Below the pieces are notes generated by a model. It saw only the letters and a list, made by a program, of their open reading frames with translations. It had not been told where the DNA came from and searched no databases. The translations under genes were made by a program, and so were the position numbers. This document shows positions 32,112 through 44,308 of a stretch of 64,000 bases of DNA, one piece after another. Positions within the stretch are counted from its first letter, which is position 1; each line of letters opens with the position of its first letter. Where the stretch lies: the NCBI RefSeq assembly GCF_036785885.1, contig NC_092323.1, positions 23,630,501 through 23,694,500 of the forward strand, in the 5' to 3' direction. This DNA comes from Coffea arabica (taxonomy: Eukaryota > Streptophyta > Magnoliopsida > Gentianales > Rubiaceae).

Positions 32112-34827
32112 TGTGAGAACCTGTAATTTTTCCCATTTTCCAGGTTTTATTATCTTTCATGGCTTGTTTTCTGCATTTTCGTGAGTAGGAAAAATTCTAG
32201 ATATTTTAAAGGAGCAGATATAATTTTTAGATGATTTTTCTAGTATCAAATAGGTTTTGAGAAATTAAGAGCGTGTACCGGACGTGGGACCCACTAGTGC
32301 GAAAACTTCGAAAAAATTCGACCAACTAGATTAAATTTTGGATATTGGATGTAATTTACCGGGTGTGAAGAGATAATTAGAGGATACTAAGTGGATTGGT
32401 ATAAGAGAGACAAGTTAGGTAAGCATTTAATAAAAGGTGACAAGTGTCACCATTTGAGTGGGTTTACCTTAAGACCACTATTCATGGTCTTACCAAGTGA
32501 CTAAATAAATCAAAAACTACCAAAATTTCTCCATTTTCTCTTCTCTTGTGGCCGGCTTTCTCTCTCAAAAAGAAAGAAAGAAACTCTTCAAGTTTTGCTT
32601 CCATTTAGCTCAAATCCATCCAACCAACCATTGAAACTTGAAATTTCTCCATAAAATCTCTTCAATTAGTGATAGTGAGTTGATTTCTGGGGTTATTTGG
32701 AAAGCTAAGAGGACCTATTGCTCCCTCTCTCTTGTTTCTAAGGTAAGTTGTGAAGAACCACATTCCTTCCTCTAATGATGCTTAATTTGTGATTAGTGGT
32801 AGTATAAGGTGCAATATTATGGATTACATCTTGATTTGTGGTTGAATTAGTGAAATTTTCTATTTATTGGTGATTTTTCTGTTTTAATATGAACATGATT
32901 GTGTGGCTATCTATGATGATTGGAAATGGTATGTAATGACTCTAGGAGGTGGAAAAAGTGATTAATTGCAACCAATTTCTGTTTGGAAGAAAAATTGACA
33001 AGTTAGGGTTTTTGTGAAGAACATTCTGTCCGGTTTTGTAGCTCCTAGTTAGAGGCCGAATTGGCCTTAGCTTAAAACATGAAAGTTGTAGGGAATGACA
33101 TTTTAGAGGTGCCTGCAAAATTTCAAGTCAATTGGAGTAGCGTAGCATGAGAAAAGTCAAACTTACCCTTGCTGTCCTGGTTTTACCCAAATTGGAGAAT
33201 TGCGTCTGTAATTGGCTATTTTGGTTAGGAATGCTTCAGAATTGGTTGTTGTGGTCTTCTGATGAAATGTATCCCTGTTTCTAAGTTTTCGGATGGCTTT
33301 GGAATTACTGGATTTGGACTTCGGTAGCTTGATTTATGATGTTTACGCCAGGATGCATTTTGTAAACCTGTTTTTGCGATTCTAGTGTAGTCTATGGTAT
33401 TTTTGACCTGGTTGCTATAGGAATTGGACTGAGTGACCTTCTACAATATTGTAGCCCTGTCCTTTAGCTTCAAAACAGTGGGTCTTTCACCTTCATCCGA
33501 TAATTATAGTGCCATTGGCACCAAAACCGTAAAATGACGTCAAAAACTGTTTTCTTGGGTTAAAGCTTATTTCCATTTATGGATTTTCTGGTTTCCTGTA
33601 ATGCTTATACATGCTTATGGAACCTTATTGGGGTCGTATTTGGCATTGATTTATGACTCATTATCGAGTCTCATTGTACTTGTTTGCATGTTTTAGGGCG
33701 TGACAGGGGTTCACGACGTTCTTTTGACGGAAGTGCATGAAACACCATTTGCAAGCTTGGTGAGTGTACTACTCACTTGTGTGTTAATATATGGCTGTGA
33801 TACTTGAACTTGGTACTTTGAATGTTAATTGCTTGAAGTGAAAGTGTACTTTATCACTCTCACTTATTGTTTATCATGTTATTGGAATGTTATATGAAAT
33901 GCTACATGAAATGAAAGTACATGGCTTGGTGTCGTTTGGACGAGCATCCAACGACTACAATTGTTATCCTTGAGTTCAACTCCATGGGTCGTTGATTGAA
34001 TCGAGCCGGAGAGGGCTTGGTCGTGCCAATTAATGTGCCTTGGGAAAGTGTTATATGGAATCTTGTAGTATGAGAGACTCTCGATTCCGGTTTACTCGAG
34101 TAATACCACAATGCAAGTGTTTGGATTTCGGGCCCGGTAGGAGAATGTTAGGTGGAAGGAATGGAAGTAAAGTGGAGTCTACGGTTGGTTATTTTTGAAC
34201 ATTGACGGAGAGTCAATGACGTCCGTCAATGACGAGGGAAAATGGCTCTTGAGAGCCATCCGTATCCTTTTATCACCACCATTAATGTGTGCCTTTGTTT
34301 ACTTTTGGTGAATTGAAATGAAAATCTTTATGCTTAAGTGATAGTATCTCACTGGGCAATTAGCTCACATCGTTCCTTTTGTTTTCCTTACAGGAATATG
34401 ACTCTTTTTATGGAATGAATCTTGATAGATGGTTGCTGAAAGAACTAGATGAATATCTCTTTTGTATTGTATATGAATCGAAACCCTAAATGTACCTTTA
34501 GGGCCGTTTCACTTTTGATTTTAGCAAACCTTACATGTAGTAGCTCTTGTATCACTTTTGTATGCCATTTTGGCTTGTAAATGCTAAATGTTATGTTGTA
34601 TATGTATTTTGATGTTTGATTGGGTTCTGACGGGTCGGTTACTATTCAGGGCCGACTCCGGATTTCATTTTTTTTTTGGTTATTTTGCCCTTTTGACTTG
34701 TTTACGCGCGTTATAAGTTCCGGAACACAATAGATCGCTCTAAACTGCACCGTTAGTCCTGGCGAGAGTTGGGCAGGCAGTCCGCCAACCCCTTTGGTTC
34801 GCCTTAGGGGAAGGTGGGGCTGTCACA
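32112..34827 (+). repeat. 3' LTR of Tekay-type element
   Basis: TGTGAGAACCTG to GGGCTGTCACA, 2716 bp. The purine run AAGAGGAAGAGAG just before it is the polypurine tract. Confidence 0.95.
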
Positions 34828-35151
34828 TAGATTATGTTTGATATCGAAATAATTTAGTTATTAGAAAAATAAGGATATTTGTTAACCAAAGATCATGTTG
34901 GTTTGTTAACAAATATATTAGCTAAGATTTGCTAGTAGAAAAAGATTATATTTTGTTGAGATTTTTAGGATAATTATTAGTGGGATATTTTGCTAGTTTG
35001 TTTCATGTAATCACTATAAATACTGAGTTGATGAATGTAGAACATAAGCTCATTTTTCACTTTCAATACAAGTTTCTTATAAGTTTTTTTTTTTTTTTTT
35101 TTTTGCAACACTAAGGTGTTGTTTCTTAGTGTATGCTCCAAAAAACCAACA
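34828..35151 (+). repeat. 3' LTR of copia derivative, second part
   Basis: Resumes with TAGATTATGTTTGATATC, repeating the TAGAT target bases, and ends CCAACA at 35151. It keeps the TATAAATACTGAG promoter word and a longer T-run than the left LTR. Confidence 0.92.
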
Positions 35152-35156
35152 AAAAG

Positions 35157-35792
35157 GATTCAAGAGCAGCATGAAATCTTGGGACTCCAGCGAAACACCC
35201 CTCATTGGAGAGTTGTTCCCAACTTTCCACAAACCCCAGCATCATGACAATGAATGACCGATTGTAAAGGCATTCTTCAAATCAGGAGCTTGAAGAAGTT
35301 TTGGAACATCATCAGTCTTTGGTCTACGATCCATGAACTTACGAACTAGGGACAAATTTTAAAGGAGCAGACAATTTCTAAATATCCTCCTTGGAAAAGA
35401 GAGTTCGCTGATTCTCCTCTAAGTGAAGCAACCTATTTAAGGGTAACAAGTGGAGGAGTAGAATCTGAAAACACTTCTGAAGAGGTTTTTTCTGGTGAAG
35501 GCAGATTTGCCGGATGGCCTCCAGTCAATGGCTGAAGGGCCCCCATTGAAGAAAGCTTGCTAAAAATTCAAAAAGTAGGATTTCCAGATAACCAGATGGG
35601 GATTAGAATCCCCCTCAACCAGAGGGGCTCCGCCATTGAAGCACTAGAGAGGGTTTGAGATTTGAGAAGCTAGGAGGGAGAAAGGGATTAGAATCTTGGA
35701 CCTCAATTTCAGTCACTAGATCAAGATTTCTTCAACTCATCTCGATCAAGATTTTAACTAAGACTTTAAACTAAAGTATATTCCTTGTATAT
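35157..35792. other. Unassigned stretch with possible decayed coding remnant
   Basis: Base composition is less AT-rich than its surroundings. On the minus strand fragments such as KFMDRRPKTDDVPKLLQAP and SSMGALQPLTGGHPANLPSP appear in different frames with stops between. This could be a degraded gag-like or host gene piece. I cannot assign it. Confidence 0.35.
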
Positions 35793-35801
35793 TTAAAGAA
35801 G

Positions 35802-37211
35802 AGAAAATCATTTAAAACGTTCCTTATATTTTGTAAAATGACTTTTTTCGTCTCTCACTTTTGAAAGTGTAATTTTACGTCCCTTACAAATTTACATTGA
35901 TCAAATTTGGTCCCTACCTAGGTTTTCGATTAGTTTTTTATCGGAATTCATCACGTGCCTCGCACGTGATTATTTTTAAGGGTAAAATTGTCAAATCAAA
36001 TTTTACATAATTCAATTCATAATCTCTCACATTTCACAAAATAAATTTTTTTGTCCCTAATATTTTACAAAATGAATTGTTTCGACCCTCACATTTCACA
36101 GAATGAATTTTTTCATCCCTCATTGATCATGTGCACAATTAGTTTTTTTTTTCTTTAAACCCATATATATATATATATATTTGATTTCATCTAAACAATA
36201 TAAATAGTATGTAATATATTTCAATTTGATTTCATCTAAACAGGCTATTCGTAGTTGTGCACATGTTATTCAATAAATATATACAGGGGTTTAAAACTAA
36301 TAATTTTATTTTAAACCCATGTATATATCTATATAATTTCACCATGTGTACCTATTCAACATTTATGGCTTTTCTCTTTTGGTAATAATTTATTTATTGA
36401 GTTGTATAAAAAGACCATCTAATTAATAGGTTCTAAATCGAATTCTATAATTTTGCTAATAAATTGCAATTTAAATCTGAATTTCTACTCACCACTTTTA
36501 AGAATAACAATTGAATCACTTATCTTGTGATTGTCTTAAAATTTGAAAGTGTCAATCATTTACTTCTTTTTGTCATAGTTTTATTTTATTTATTTTTTCT
36601 GTCCAAATTTAATTCGATATAAACATGCGACAATATTTAGGATTAAATGTCTTCTTTGTTTTCAATTTTTGAGTAAAAGGAAATGAATATGAGTGAAAAA
36701 CTATCAATTTCTTTTAAATTCCTATATATGTATCTATTTGATTTCATCTGAATAGCATATAATATATCTCTATTTGATTCGTCGGGTGAAGTCAAATAGA
36801 GATATATTATATGCTATTCGTACTACTCAGGTAAAATTCAATAGATATATACGTGGATTTAAAAAAAATTATTCACATACATGATCAATGAGGGATAAAA
36901 AAATCCATTTTAAAAAATGTGAAGAATGAAAAAAATTCATTTTGTGAAATGTGAGGGATGAAAAAATTCATTTTGTGAAATGTGAGAGACTATGAATTGA
37001 CTTATGTAAAATTTAATTTGACAATTTTGCCCTTAAAAATGATCATGTGCAAGGCATGTGATGAATTCCGATCAAAAACTAGTTGGAAACTTAGGTAGGG
37101 ACCAAGTTTGATCAATGTGAATTTGTAAGGGATGTAAAATTACACCTTTAAAAGTGGGGGATGAAAAAACTTATTTTGCAAAATGTGAGGGACATTTTGA
37201 ACAATTTTCCC
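35802..37211. mobile_element. Foldback MULE-type element, 1.4 kb
   Basis: 9-bp duplication TTTAAAGAA at 35793-35801 and 37212-37220. The left end reads GAGAAAATCATTTAAAACGT and the right end, reverse complemented, GGGAAAATTGTTCAAAATGT. Arms of about 300 bp pair through words such as CTCACTTTTGAAAGTG, GGTCCCTACCTA and TGATGAATTCCGAT. A second, shorter pairing set (GAATGAATTTTTTCATCCCTC and its complement) lies farther in. The centre is AT-rich with an AT microsatellite at 36160. No coding capacity. Confidence 0.9.
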
Positions 37212-37220
37212 TTTAAAGAA

Positions 37221-38422
37221 AATGTGGAATGGTTTTAGTCATCTTTTTTCTCCCTTTTTGATGCTAACAAAAAAGAAGTAGATCAAAAATTTTCATCTCC
37301 CCTTTTTTTACGCTCTTATAAATACTAAAACAAGAGAGAGAAAAAGGAAAAGAAATCAACTTTCCAGAAAAAAAAGAGAGGATAAAAAAAAAGAATCCAA
37401 TTTTCTCATTATTTTAATATCAATCTTTGCTCCTCCACCAATTACCTAATTCCAACTCTGACGAATATAAAGTAATGATAATATTGGATTATTCCTTATT
37501 TTCTCAGTTTCCAAAATTGAATTTTATATCTCCCTCTTCGATCTCTTTCTTCTTCTTTTTTTTTTGGTTGGTATTAATTGAGTTAAAAGAAAAGAAAAGA
37601 AAAGCCCTTTTACTTTTATTTTCAAGGTACTATTATAGTGAAAAAAAATAACAATTCCAAATTTTTAATTTTTAAGTATATCTAAAGGGACGGTGTTTTC
37701 GTTGAAAAATCATTAACACACTGAATCGGCTTAATAACGCTTTAAAATACCTAAGATAATGTTTAGGGGTAAATTGATATTAAAACTGCAGTTTATGGGG
37801 GTAAAGTCATAATAACTCTATACTTGTGCTATGAGAGAGAAGGGTATTTATGTCAAAATTTCAACATGTTGAGTTGACTTAACTTTGAAGGTAAAGTAAT
37901 TAAAAAAATAACATTATAGGTTAAGCTAATAATAACCCTTAGTATAACATTAAAATTTAAAGTCTCAACTATGGAAACACTACAAAAAAAGGAAACAAAA
38001 GGCAACCCAAAAAGACATTCAAGATTCTATCTATGCTTAATTGAGTTGGACTCAAAAAAATACAAAGGAAAGAGGAGGAATAGTAGGGAAAAAAAAAAAA
38101 AAGAAATCAAGAGACATGGCTTCCTTTTGTGTTTAGAATTTTTTTCTACTATAATTTGTATCTTATCAATTATTTAGACAATTATTTTGTTCTAAGTGCG
38201 TGCTTTAGACTTAGGGAAATGTTTTTTACACTCTCTTTTTTGTTATTTAGACTCCCATTATCATTTTTATTATATATTTCTCATTAATTAGACTATATGA
38301 TATAACAAATGGTGAGAGTATAAATAACAAAATATGGAGTGCAAATAATATTTTCCTAAATTTATTATATAAATTGCCACTTTGTAATAATACATGACAA
38401 AAATAAACACACCCAGTTATAT
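37221..38422. other. Gene-free stretch
   Basis: Very AT-rich with purine runs (for example 37320-37395 and 38085-38105). Short open frames are low-complexity Lys/Ser strings and look like chance. Confidence 0.6.
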
Positions 38423-38431
38423 TAATAAATT

Positions 38432-38867
38432 GGGTAAAAAACAAAAAAACCCCCTGTGGTAACCTAATATATAGAAAAGCCCCCTGTGATTTCAAAATAT
38501 ACAACACGACACCCCGTACTTTGAACTAAATTGTAAAGGTGACGGAATCCGATAAACTTAACGGAAATGGACGAAATGACCAAAATGCCCTAATATAATT
38601 AAGCAAAGGACAGTTCAAAAAAATCATTTGTTTTATTTTCTAGATAGAAAGAATTGAGGATTAAGGGGTAAAACAGATATATTTGTTAAAAATTAGGTAT
38701 AAAAATTTTTTTTTAGATTCCAATAAGTCATTTCTGTTAAGTTTAACGGATTCCGTCACCTTTACAATTTAGTTCAAAGTATGGAGTTTCGTGTTGTATA
38801 TTTTGAAACCATGGGGGACTTTTTTGTATATTAAATTTATCACATGGGGCTTTTTTGTAGTTTACCC
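38432..38867. mobile_element. Foldback MULE-type MITE, 436 bp
   Basis: 9-bp duplication TAATAAATT at 38423-38431 and 38868-38876. The left end reads GGGTAAAAAACAAAAAAACC and the right end, reverse complemented, GGGTAAACTACAAAAAAGCC. Arms of about 180 bp pair through CAACACGACACCCCGTACTT and GTGACGGAATCCG. No coding capacity. Confidence 0.9.
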
Positions 38868-38876
38868 TAATAAATT

Positions 38877-39530
38877 AGCTGTTAGCTAATTTAGTAGTTC
38901 GTCACATGGATTTGATTATAAGTGAATCATGACTATTTTTATTGGTTGATACATAGAATTGCTAGTTACCTATTGGTTGAAGTTTGATTTTGATTTCTTT
39001 TTGATAAAAAGTAAATTTCAGTAATAAATTGCTAGAAACCATTCAGCATGATTTGATTTATGTCACTGTCCTAATTCCAGGTAAAATATGCACTATAACA
39101 AGTACAATAGATCTAAAAAACTATGAACAAATAAAAAACAAGAAATTTTAAAATTATTTTCTAATAAGAAAAATTGCTCAGCATCTTTCTGTGCATGTTA
39201 TAATAGTTAGATATACTAATCAATGGTTTTAAACTCTAATAATGAAAATAAGATTTGTCGAGAAAGACCCAAATTTCAAAAAAAAAAAAATCCATCCTAG
39301 AGCTAGTTAGAAATAGAATTGAGATCTAAAAAACTTCTTGATCTTGACAACCAGACTTGAATTTAATAATAACTAAATGGGGGAAAAAACAATACAAAAA
39401 TCTCATCAGGAACTCCTAGAAAAATAGAATATTCTCATTAGGAACCCTTAAGAGAAACAAAGAATATTTTGATTTTATTATGCTTTATTTGCTAGAATAT
39501 TGTTATATATATTTAATTATTTGTGCCCCC
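38877..39530. other. Gene-free stretch
   Basis: AT-rich, no open frame of note, no element with clear ends. Confidence 0.6.
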
Positions 39531-39535
39531 TCAGC

Positions 39536-42500
39536 TGTCGCGCCCCATTTTTTCGCGATGGCGAAATAGAATAAAGGTGATTTATAAAAGATGTAATTTT
39601 ACTTAAAAATAAGTGAAAAAAGGACCAAGGATGGGACTTTAAAAAAATGCGACAATTTGGGTCCAAAAATTTGGTCTAAAAGGGGTTTTTAAGAAAAAAA
39701 GGAGTCGCCACTTGGTATTGAGTTTGGGTGTACCAAGTCACCCCAAAAATATATATTTCTGTTGAGAGAAATAAAATAACAAAAAACCCTTTTTGACAAC
39801 TCCAGATCTTTGAAAAACAAGAGAAAATGGGTTCGAGAATCATGGTTGAAGAAAGGGAAGGCAAAGGTTCGATTAACTCAAACCTTAGGCACCCTTTCAA
39901 CCTAGTCTAAACTAGTTGCGAGGTTTAGTCAAAATTTTCCTAATCTAACCCTTAATTTTATCTTATTTGGATGTTTCCTATGTGGATGCAAATCTAAATT
40001 TATAAAATATCGAAAGGGACAAAATATCCATTCAAGGGTTTAATCGAACCAATCGCATTAATTGCGAAAGCCAAAATGATTCCTTGAAAGTATCACGAGT
40101 ATGCGAATGATGAAATTAAAATAAAATAAAATAAAATAAATTATATACATATATATAAGTGATCAAAGAAAAAGGGAATACAACATAAAGGGTACGGGAG
40201 GCAAAAACTTGTGACATAATTTTCTTATACATGGATTAATAGGGTATTTAAACTAAAAATTTATAATCACTCATTTCCCATGTTTGAAAAATAATTATCC
40301 TAACATGAACAAGCAAATGAACTAGCTTAAATGAGATGCAATTCTAAATGACATGATTAGCACCTATAGAGGGTAGGGGATAATATAATAGGGAATATCA
40401 TGCAAATGAGAAAAGATCTTAAAAATAAAAATATGCATGAAAATGTAGTGAATAACACACAAAGATGAATCTAGCGCAAGACGATCTAAAAGGTCTAGCA
40501 TTGGACTAGTCCATTTCTAAAAATTCTTGCTAGCGTTGGACTAGCAAGTAAGCGGAGGGAGAAACCACAACTAGCGTTGGACTAGTGTGGTGACGTCAAG
40601 CATTAATAATTCATAGTGAAACAAATAAAGCATAAATTAAAACAAATAAACACATAAGAGCACGTAGCACATAACACGTAAACATAATATCTAGATGCCA
40701 AAATCCTAAGAAAAACGGATAAAACACATAACACATAAGCCACATAAACATGCAACCTATCTATTACATCGGGGAATCTAACTACAATCTAAAATGGGAA
40801 AATAAAATAAAAAAAAATAGTTATCCTATCTATTACATTTTTGAGATATTTAAATGACTCTCGAATAATTATAAAAATTGACTAAACAAATATAATATAA
40901 GAAAATTTAAATGAACATTTAAATCCAATAAATAAAGCATATAAAAATATATAAACACATAGGAACACATAGGAGCACATAAGAGCACGGAATTGACATT
41001 GAAATAATAAAAATAGGAGTACCTTCCATTTGAAGTGGTGACTAAATGGAGTCAAATTGTCCTATTTATACTCACAATGAACAAAAGAATCATGGCACCA
41101 ATTTAATTGAAAAAAAATAATAATAAAAGTACTAAATTCACACTAATATGTCAAACGTAAAGAAATTTAAGAAAATCTAAAAATTACAAGTTAAGTATAT
41201 TCAAAAGTAGCATAATTAGCTATTAAAGAAAAGAAACAATCATAATAAAGAGAGTCAAAATTCATCAGGGACTGAATTGCAAAAAATGAAAAACTTTTGG
41301 GGATAACAATTATATTTTTCCAAAGTTTAGAGGTCAAAATTAAATAAAAAATAAAATTCAGGGACAAAGTACAATTAATTTAAGGACCTACATGAAAGAA
41401 ATTTAAAATGTTCTGAGCCGTAGTGAAACTACTCCAAAGATCAGGGGCTAAAGTGCAAATTCGCTAGCAGATCTTCTTAAGAAAACAGGTCCCTGAGCCA
41501 TCATTTTATTTCTTTAGGCCGAACACTACCTAAGCCCAGCCGAAAGTCCAAGCCAGAACACACAGGCCAGCCGGCCTTCTATCACTCAAACCCAACAAAA
41601 AATAAAGCATGGGTCTGACCTTCTAGCCCAACCGAAACTAAGAAACAAGCCCACTAAAAAAAAAAAAAAAAAAATAGCCCAAACCACTTTCCCTTTTCTT
41701 TTCTTTCCTTTCTTTTCTTTTTTTTCTTTTCTTTTCTTTTCTTTCTTTCTTCTTCCTCCACTTCCAGCCGTTTCCTTCCCTTCTTCTGCTGAAGAAGCTT
41801 CAGCTGGCGGCCATGGCGGCCGCCGGCGGTACCACCGCCGGACCGCTGGGCGCCGGCGACCTCTCCGATCGCCAAAATTTCTCAAAATACACCTCCACAC
41901 TCCATTTTTCGCGTAGATTCCATTTCCGGATTTAGTTTTTACAAAAGATTATCCGAAAGTGGCCAAAATGTCAAAATACAGTCCAGTTTTTATTTTTTTA
42001 AAACACCCAAATCTTCACCAAAAAATATAAAATTTATACTACAACACTCCTTGTGATTTTTACAACCTAACTATCAACTAAAATCAATAAAAGTAACAAC
42101 AGATATGACAAAATTAAACCAAAACAGTCCGAAAAATAACAAAAATCCTTCAAAACTTTTAACACTCAAAACTCCAAAATTTTTTTGAATAACCACACAT
42201 TTTCAGACCTACACTAGCAAACGGTCACCTATTTGACAAGAAAAACATGTACAATGTTAAACTTTTTAATTCGTTTGTTATTTTGGCATTTTTTCAAACG
42301 GTTAATATGCATGCATGAGAAACATTTCCTTTTCCTTCATCTTGTTCATGCCATTTCCCAAATTTCAGCAATGCAACAACAACAATAAAAACCAGCAAAC
42401 AAGAGAAATTAATATACAACCACAACAATAATTAAAAAAAAAAAAACAGCAAAAGCAAGAGAAATTAGACATTGGAACATGGATTGTAATATGATAGAAA

Positions 42501-43179
42501 GAAAACTAGAAAATACCTCAATGTAGGTGGTAGTTCCTTGACCAAAATGTTTGATACAATTTCCACACCTTGAGCGTATCTCCCTGGCTCCCAAAGTTTC
42601 TTTCGTCTTGCCTTTTCTGTCCGTTGAGAGCTTAAGGAAGCCAAAATGGGGAGCTTTGTTCTTGTGTGTTTTCTGGTGGGAGTCAAAGAAAGGGCCGAGA
42701 GATGTATATTGAGAGGGAGGAAGAGTGGAGTGTTTTGTGTGTGGTCTATTGAGAGAGAGCCGAGAGCCGAGAGCCGAGAGTTGTCTGGGAGCTAGAGTAC
42801 TTTTTTTTTTCTTGTCTGTTCCGTTTTTTAGCCCCGAGAGAGCCGAGAGAGTGAGTATTGGGAGAGAAAAAGAGGAGTTTGTGTGTTGGATTTACCAAAA
42901 TGATGATTTCTTAGCTAATGAAAAGAAAGGTGCATGGCCATTGACTGTGGAATGGGTTAATAGTTGTTTTGGTAGGGAAAATGATTGTGATGATTTTTTT
43001 TATTTTCTCTTCTCTCTTTTTTTTTGCTTATGTTTTTTTTTTGTTTGTGTGTTTTTTTTTCCAAACAAACTTGCAAAAAATAAGAACAATGCACATTAAA
43101 ATGTAAGAAAATAAATAAATTACTAAATAGAAAAAATTCAAGAAAATGTTAAAATTTTGACAAAATTTTGGTGTCTACA
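39536..43179. mobile_element. Solo LTR, 3.6 kb
   Basis: TCAGC occurs at 39531-39535 and 43180-43184. Between them the sequence starts TGTCGCGCCCC and ends GGTGTCTACA, so it has TG...CA ends with a 5-bp duplication. I find no internal pair of long direct repeats, no primer site, no polypurine tract and no pol domain, so it is one LTR left by recombination between two. The TGTAGACACC end is familiar from long plant Gypsy LTRs; I read the element as lying on the minus strand but this is not proven. It includes a CTAGCGTTGGACTAG motif repeated at 40500-40580, an ATAAA microsatellite at 40117, a TTTTC tract at 41690-41750 and a GAGAGCC repeat near 42755. Short open frames in it are low complexity. 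Confidence 0.87.
40466..40585. repeat. CTAGCRTTGGACTAG motif cluster in solo LTR
   Basis: CTAGCATTGGACTAG, CTAGCGTTGGACTAG and again CTAGCGTTGGACTAG occur within about 80 bp, each framed by short inverted CTAG words. Confidence 0.75.
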
Positions 43180-44083
43180 TCAGCCTTGCTTGGGTTGCGA
43201 TTTTTTGCAAAAATTTTTACCTTTTTTGTGAATACATTTTTAAATTATTTTTATCTTGCATATATCAAATTGCTATACTACATTTTTCCACAAAACTCTT
43301 AAAAAATAGATTTTGGTCTTTCATCGGGAGCGCCATAGATTGATCTACACAACATGGCTTTCTTCAGTTCAAGCCTCATCGAGGGATATAAACGAGTCGA
43401 ATCGAGTCGAGTTTCGGCCTAATCGATCCGAGTCTCAACATAATTTTACGAAACTCGAACTCGATCTCGAGGTCAACAACTTCAAAATGTCAAGTTCGAA
43501 CTCAAGCTCGATCTTAAAAAAATTTTAAAAATAATTAATTTATTTTTAAAAAATAAATAAAATAATACTTTTTTAATAAAGGGATAATTTCAGAAACCTC
43601 CCCTGAGGTTTCTGACACTTTCACTGACATCCCCTGAGGTTCTCAAAATTTCACTTACCTCCCTTGCTTTTGATTTTGTGGTAACAATCCAGTCCAAATC
43701 AGATTAAAATATTATTTTCATGTGTGAGAAGGTATTTTTATTCCATAGCTACCCTTTGCAGAAGTTGTATTAGTAGAAGATTCAAAGAAGAATAAATGAT
43801 TTGGACTAATTAGTAAAGTTGAGGGGGGGTAAGTGCAATACAAAAAATTGCATGCACCAGATGTGCCATGCAACAGTTATTTGGCAGATTTTGCAACGGC
43901 TAGCTGCAAATTGCAACGGCCAGAAGGTTTGCTGTTTCAGTAGCAATAGCATATAAAGCAAAGCAACTTAACTACCTCTGAGGTTTCAAGCTATTAACAT
44001 TCTTTGCTACTAATTTGGAGTGATAACAAGTGCATTTGCTGTGCTACAATTAGAGCTCTGAGTAAAAAGTTTTAGCTGCAACC

Positions 44084-44227
44084 ATGGCCTCTTCAAGCCA
44101 TAGGGGAGAATCATGGAATTCACCTACATCTTTCTCCATTAAAAACAGGTTTTGCCGCTGTAATCGCAAAGCAACCGTAATGATATCAGAGAGTGAAAGG
44201 AATCCAGACAAGTTGTATTTCTATTGA
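44084..44227 (+). pseudogene. N-terminal half of a GRF zinc-finger gene in MULE-type element
   Basis: ATG 44084 opens a 47-residue frame, MASSSHRGESWNSP at its start and then FCRCNRKATVMI and ERNPDKLYFY. The C-x-C pair (residues 24 and 26) and the N-P-x-K-x-Y-F-Y phrase match the first half of a GRF finger. A TGA (44225-44227) stands where the third cysteine is expected. The rest of the finger is absent. It begins about 400 bp inside the left terminal repeat and reads inward, like the GRF gene in the MULE at 14686. Confidence 0.65.
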
Positions 44228-44308
44228 GAAATTTCCAACTTTGTGATGAATTTTAAAAAAATTCTACAAAAGGGGTGATTTTGGGTTTAATTTCCGTCAG
44301 GGGGGTCT

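Larger units (their letters stand above)
23765..34827 (+). mobile_element. Ty3/Gypsy chromovirus, Tekay/Del type, 11 kb, nested
   Basis: TAGAT occurs at 23760-23764 and again at 34828-34832, marking the 5-bp target duplication. LTRs are 23765-26519 and 32112-34827. Domain order is gag, protease, reverse transcriptase, RNase H, integrase, chromodomain, which defines a chromovirus. LTRs of about 2.7 kb and the C-terminal wording (HILQPEEIDVDESLAYEEK, LWRNHGVEEATWE) are as in Tekay/Del. Five in-frame stops and several single-base indels make it inactive. Confidence 0.95.
21547..35151 (+). mobile_element. Copia-derived element keeping gag and protease only
   Basis: Five-base duplication AAAAG flanks it (21542-21546, 35152-35156). 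The left LTR is 21547-21896. The right LTR is split into 23725-23764 and 34828-35151 by the nested Gypsy element. Removing that insertion leaves an element of about 2.5 kb. The internal part (21897-23724) holds gag, a protease and then only the last piece of RNase H; integrase and reverse transcriptase are missing. It would depend on a partner element for mobility. Confidence 0.93.

Noticed and set aside
25555..34111. Two near-identical 69-codon minus-strand frames (25555-25764 and 33902-34111)
   Set aside because: They are the same place in the two LTRs of the Gypsy element and carry no domain; their similarity comes from the LTR copies.
23765..34827. Gypsy-like region considered as an integrated plant pararetrovirus
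   Set aside because: LTRs, target duplication, integrase and chromodomain are present and no movement-protein region was seen, so it is an LTR retrotransposon.
41586..43099. Basic, low-complexity frames around 41586-41900 and 42725-43099
   Set aside because: They arise from TTTTC and GAGAGCC tracts within the solo LTR and have no family resemblance.
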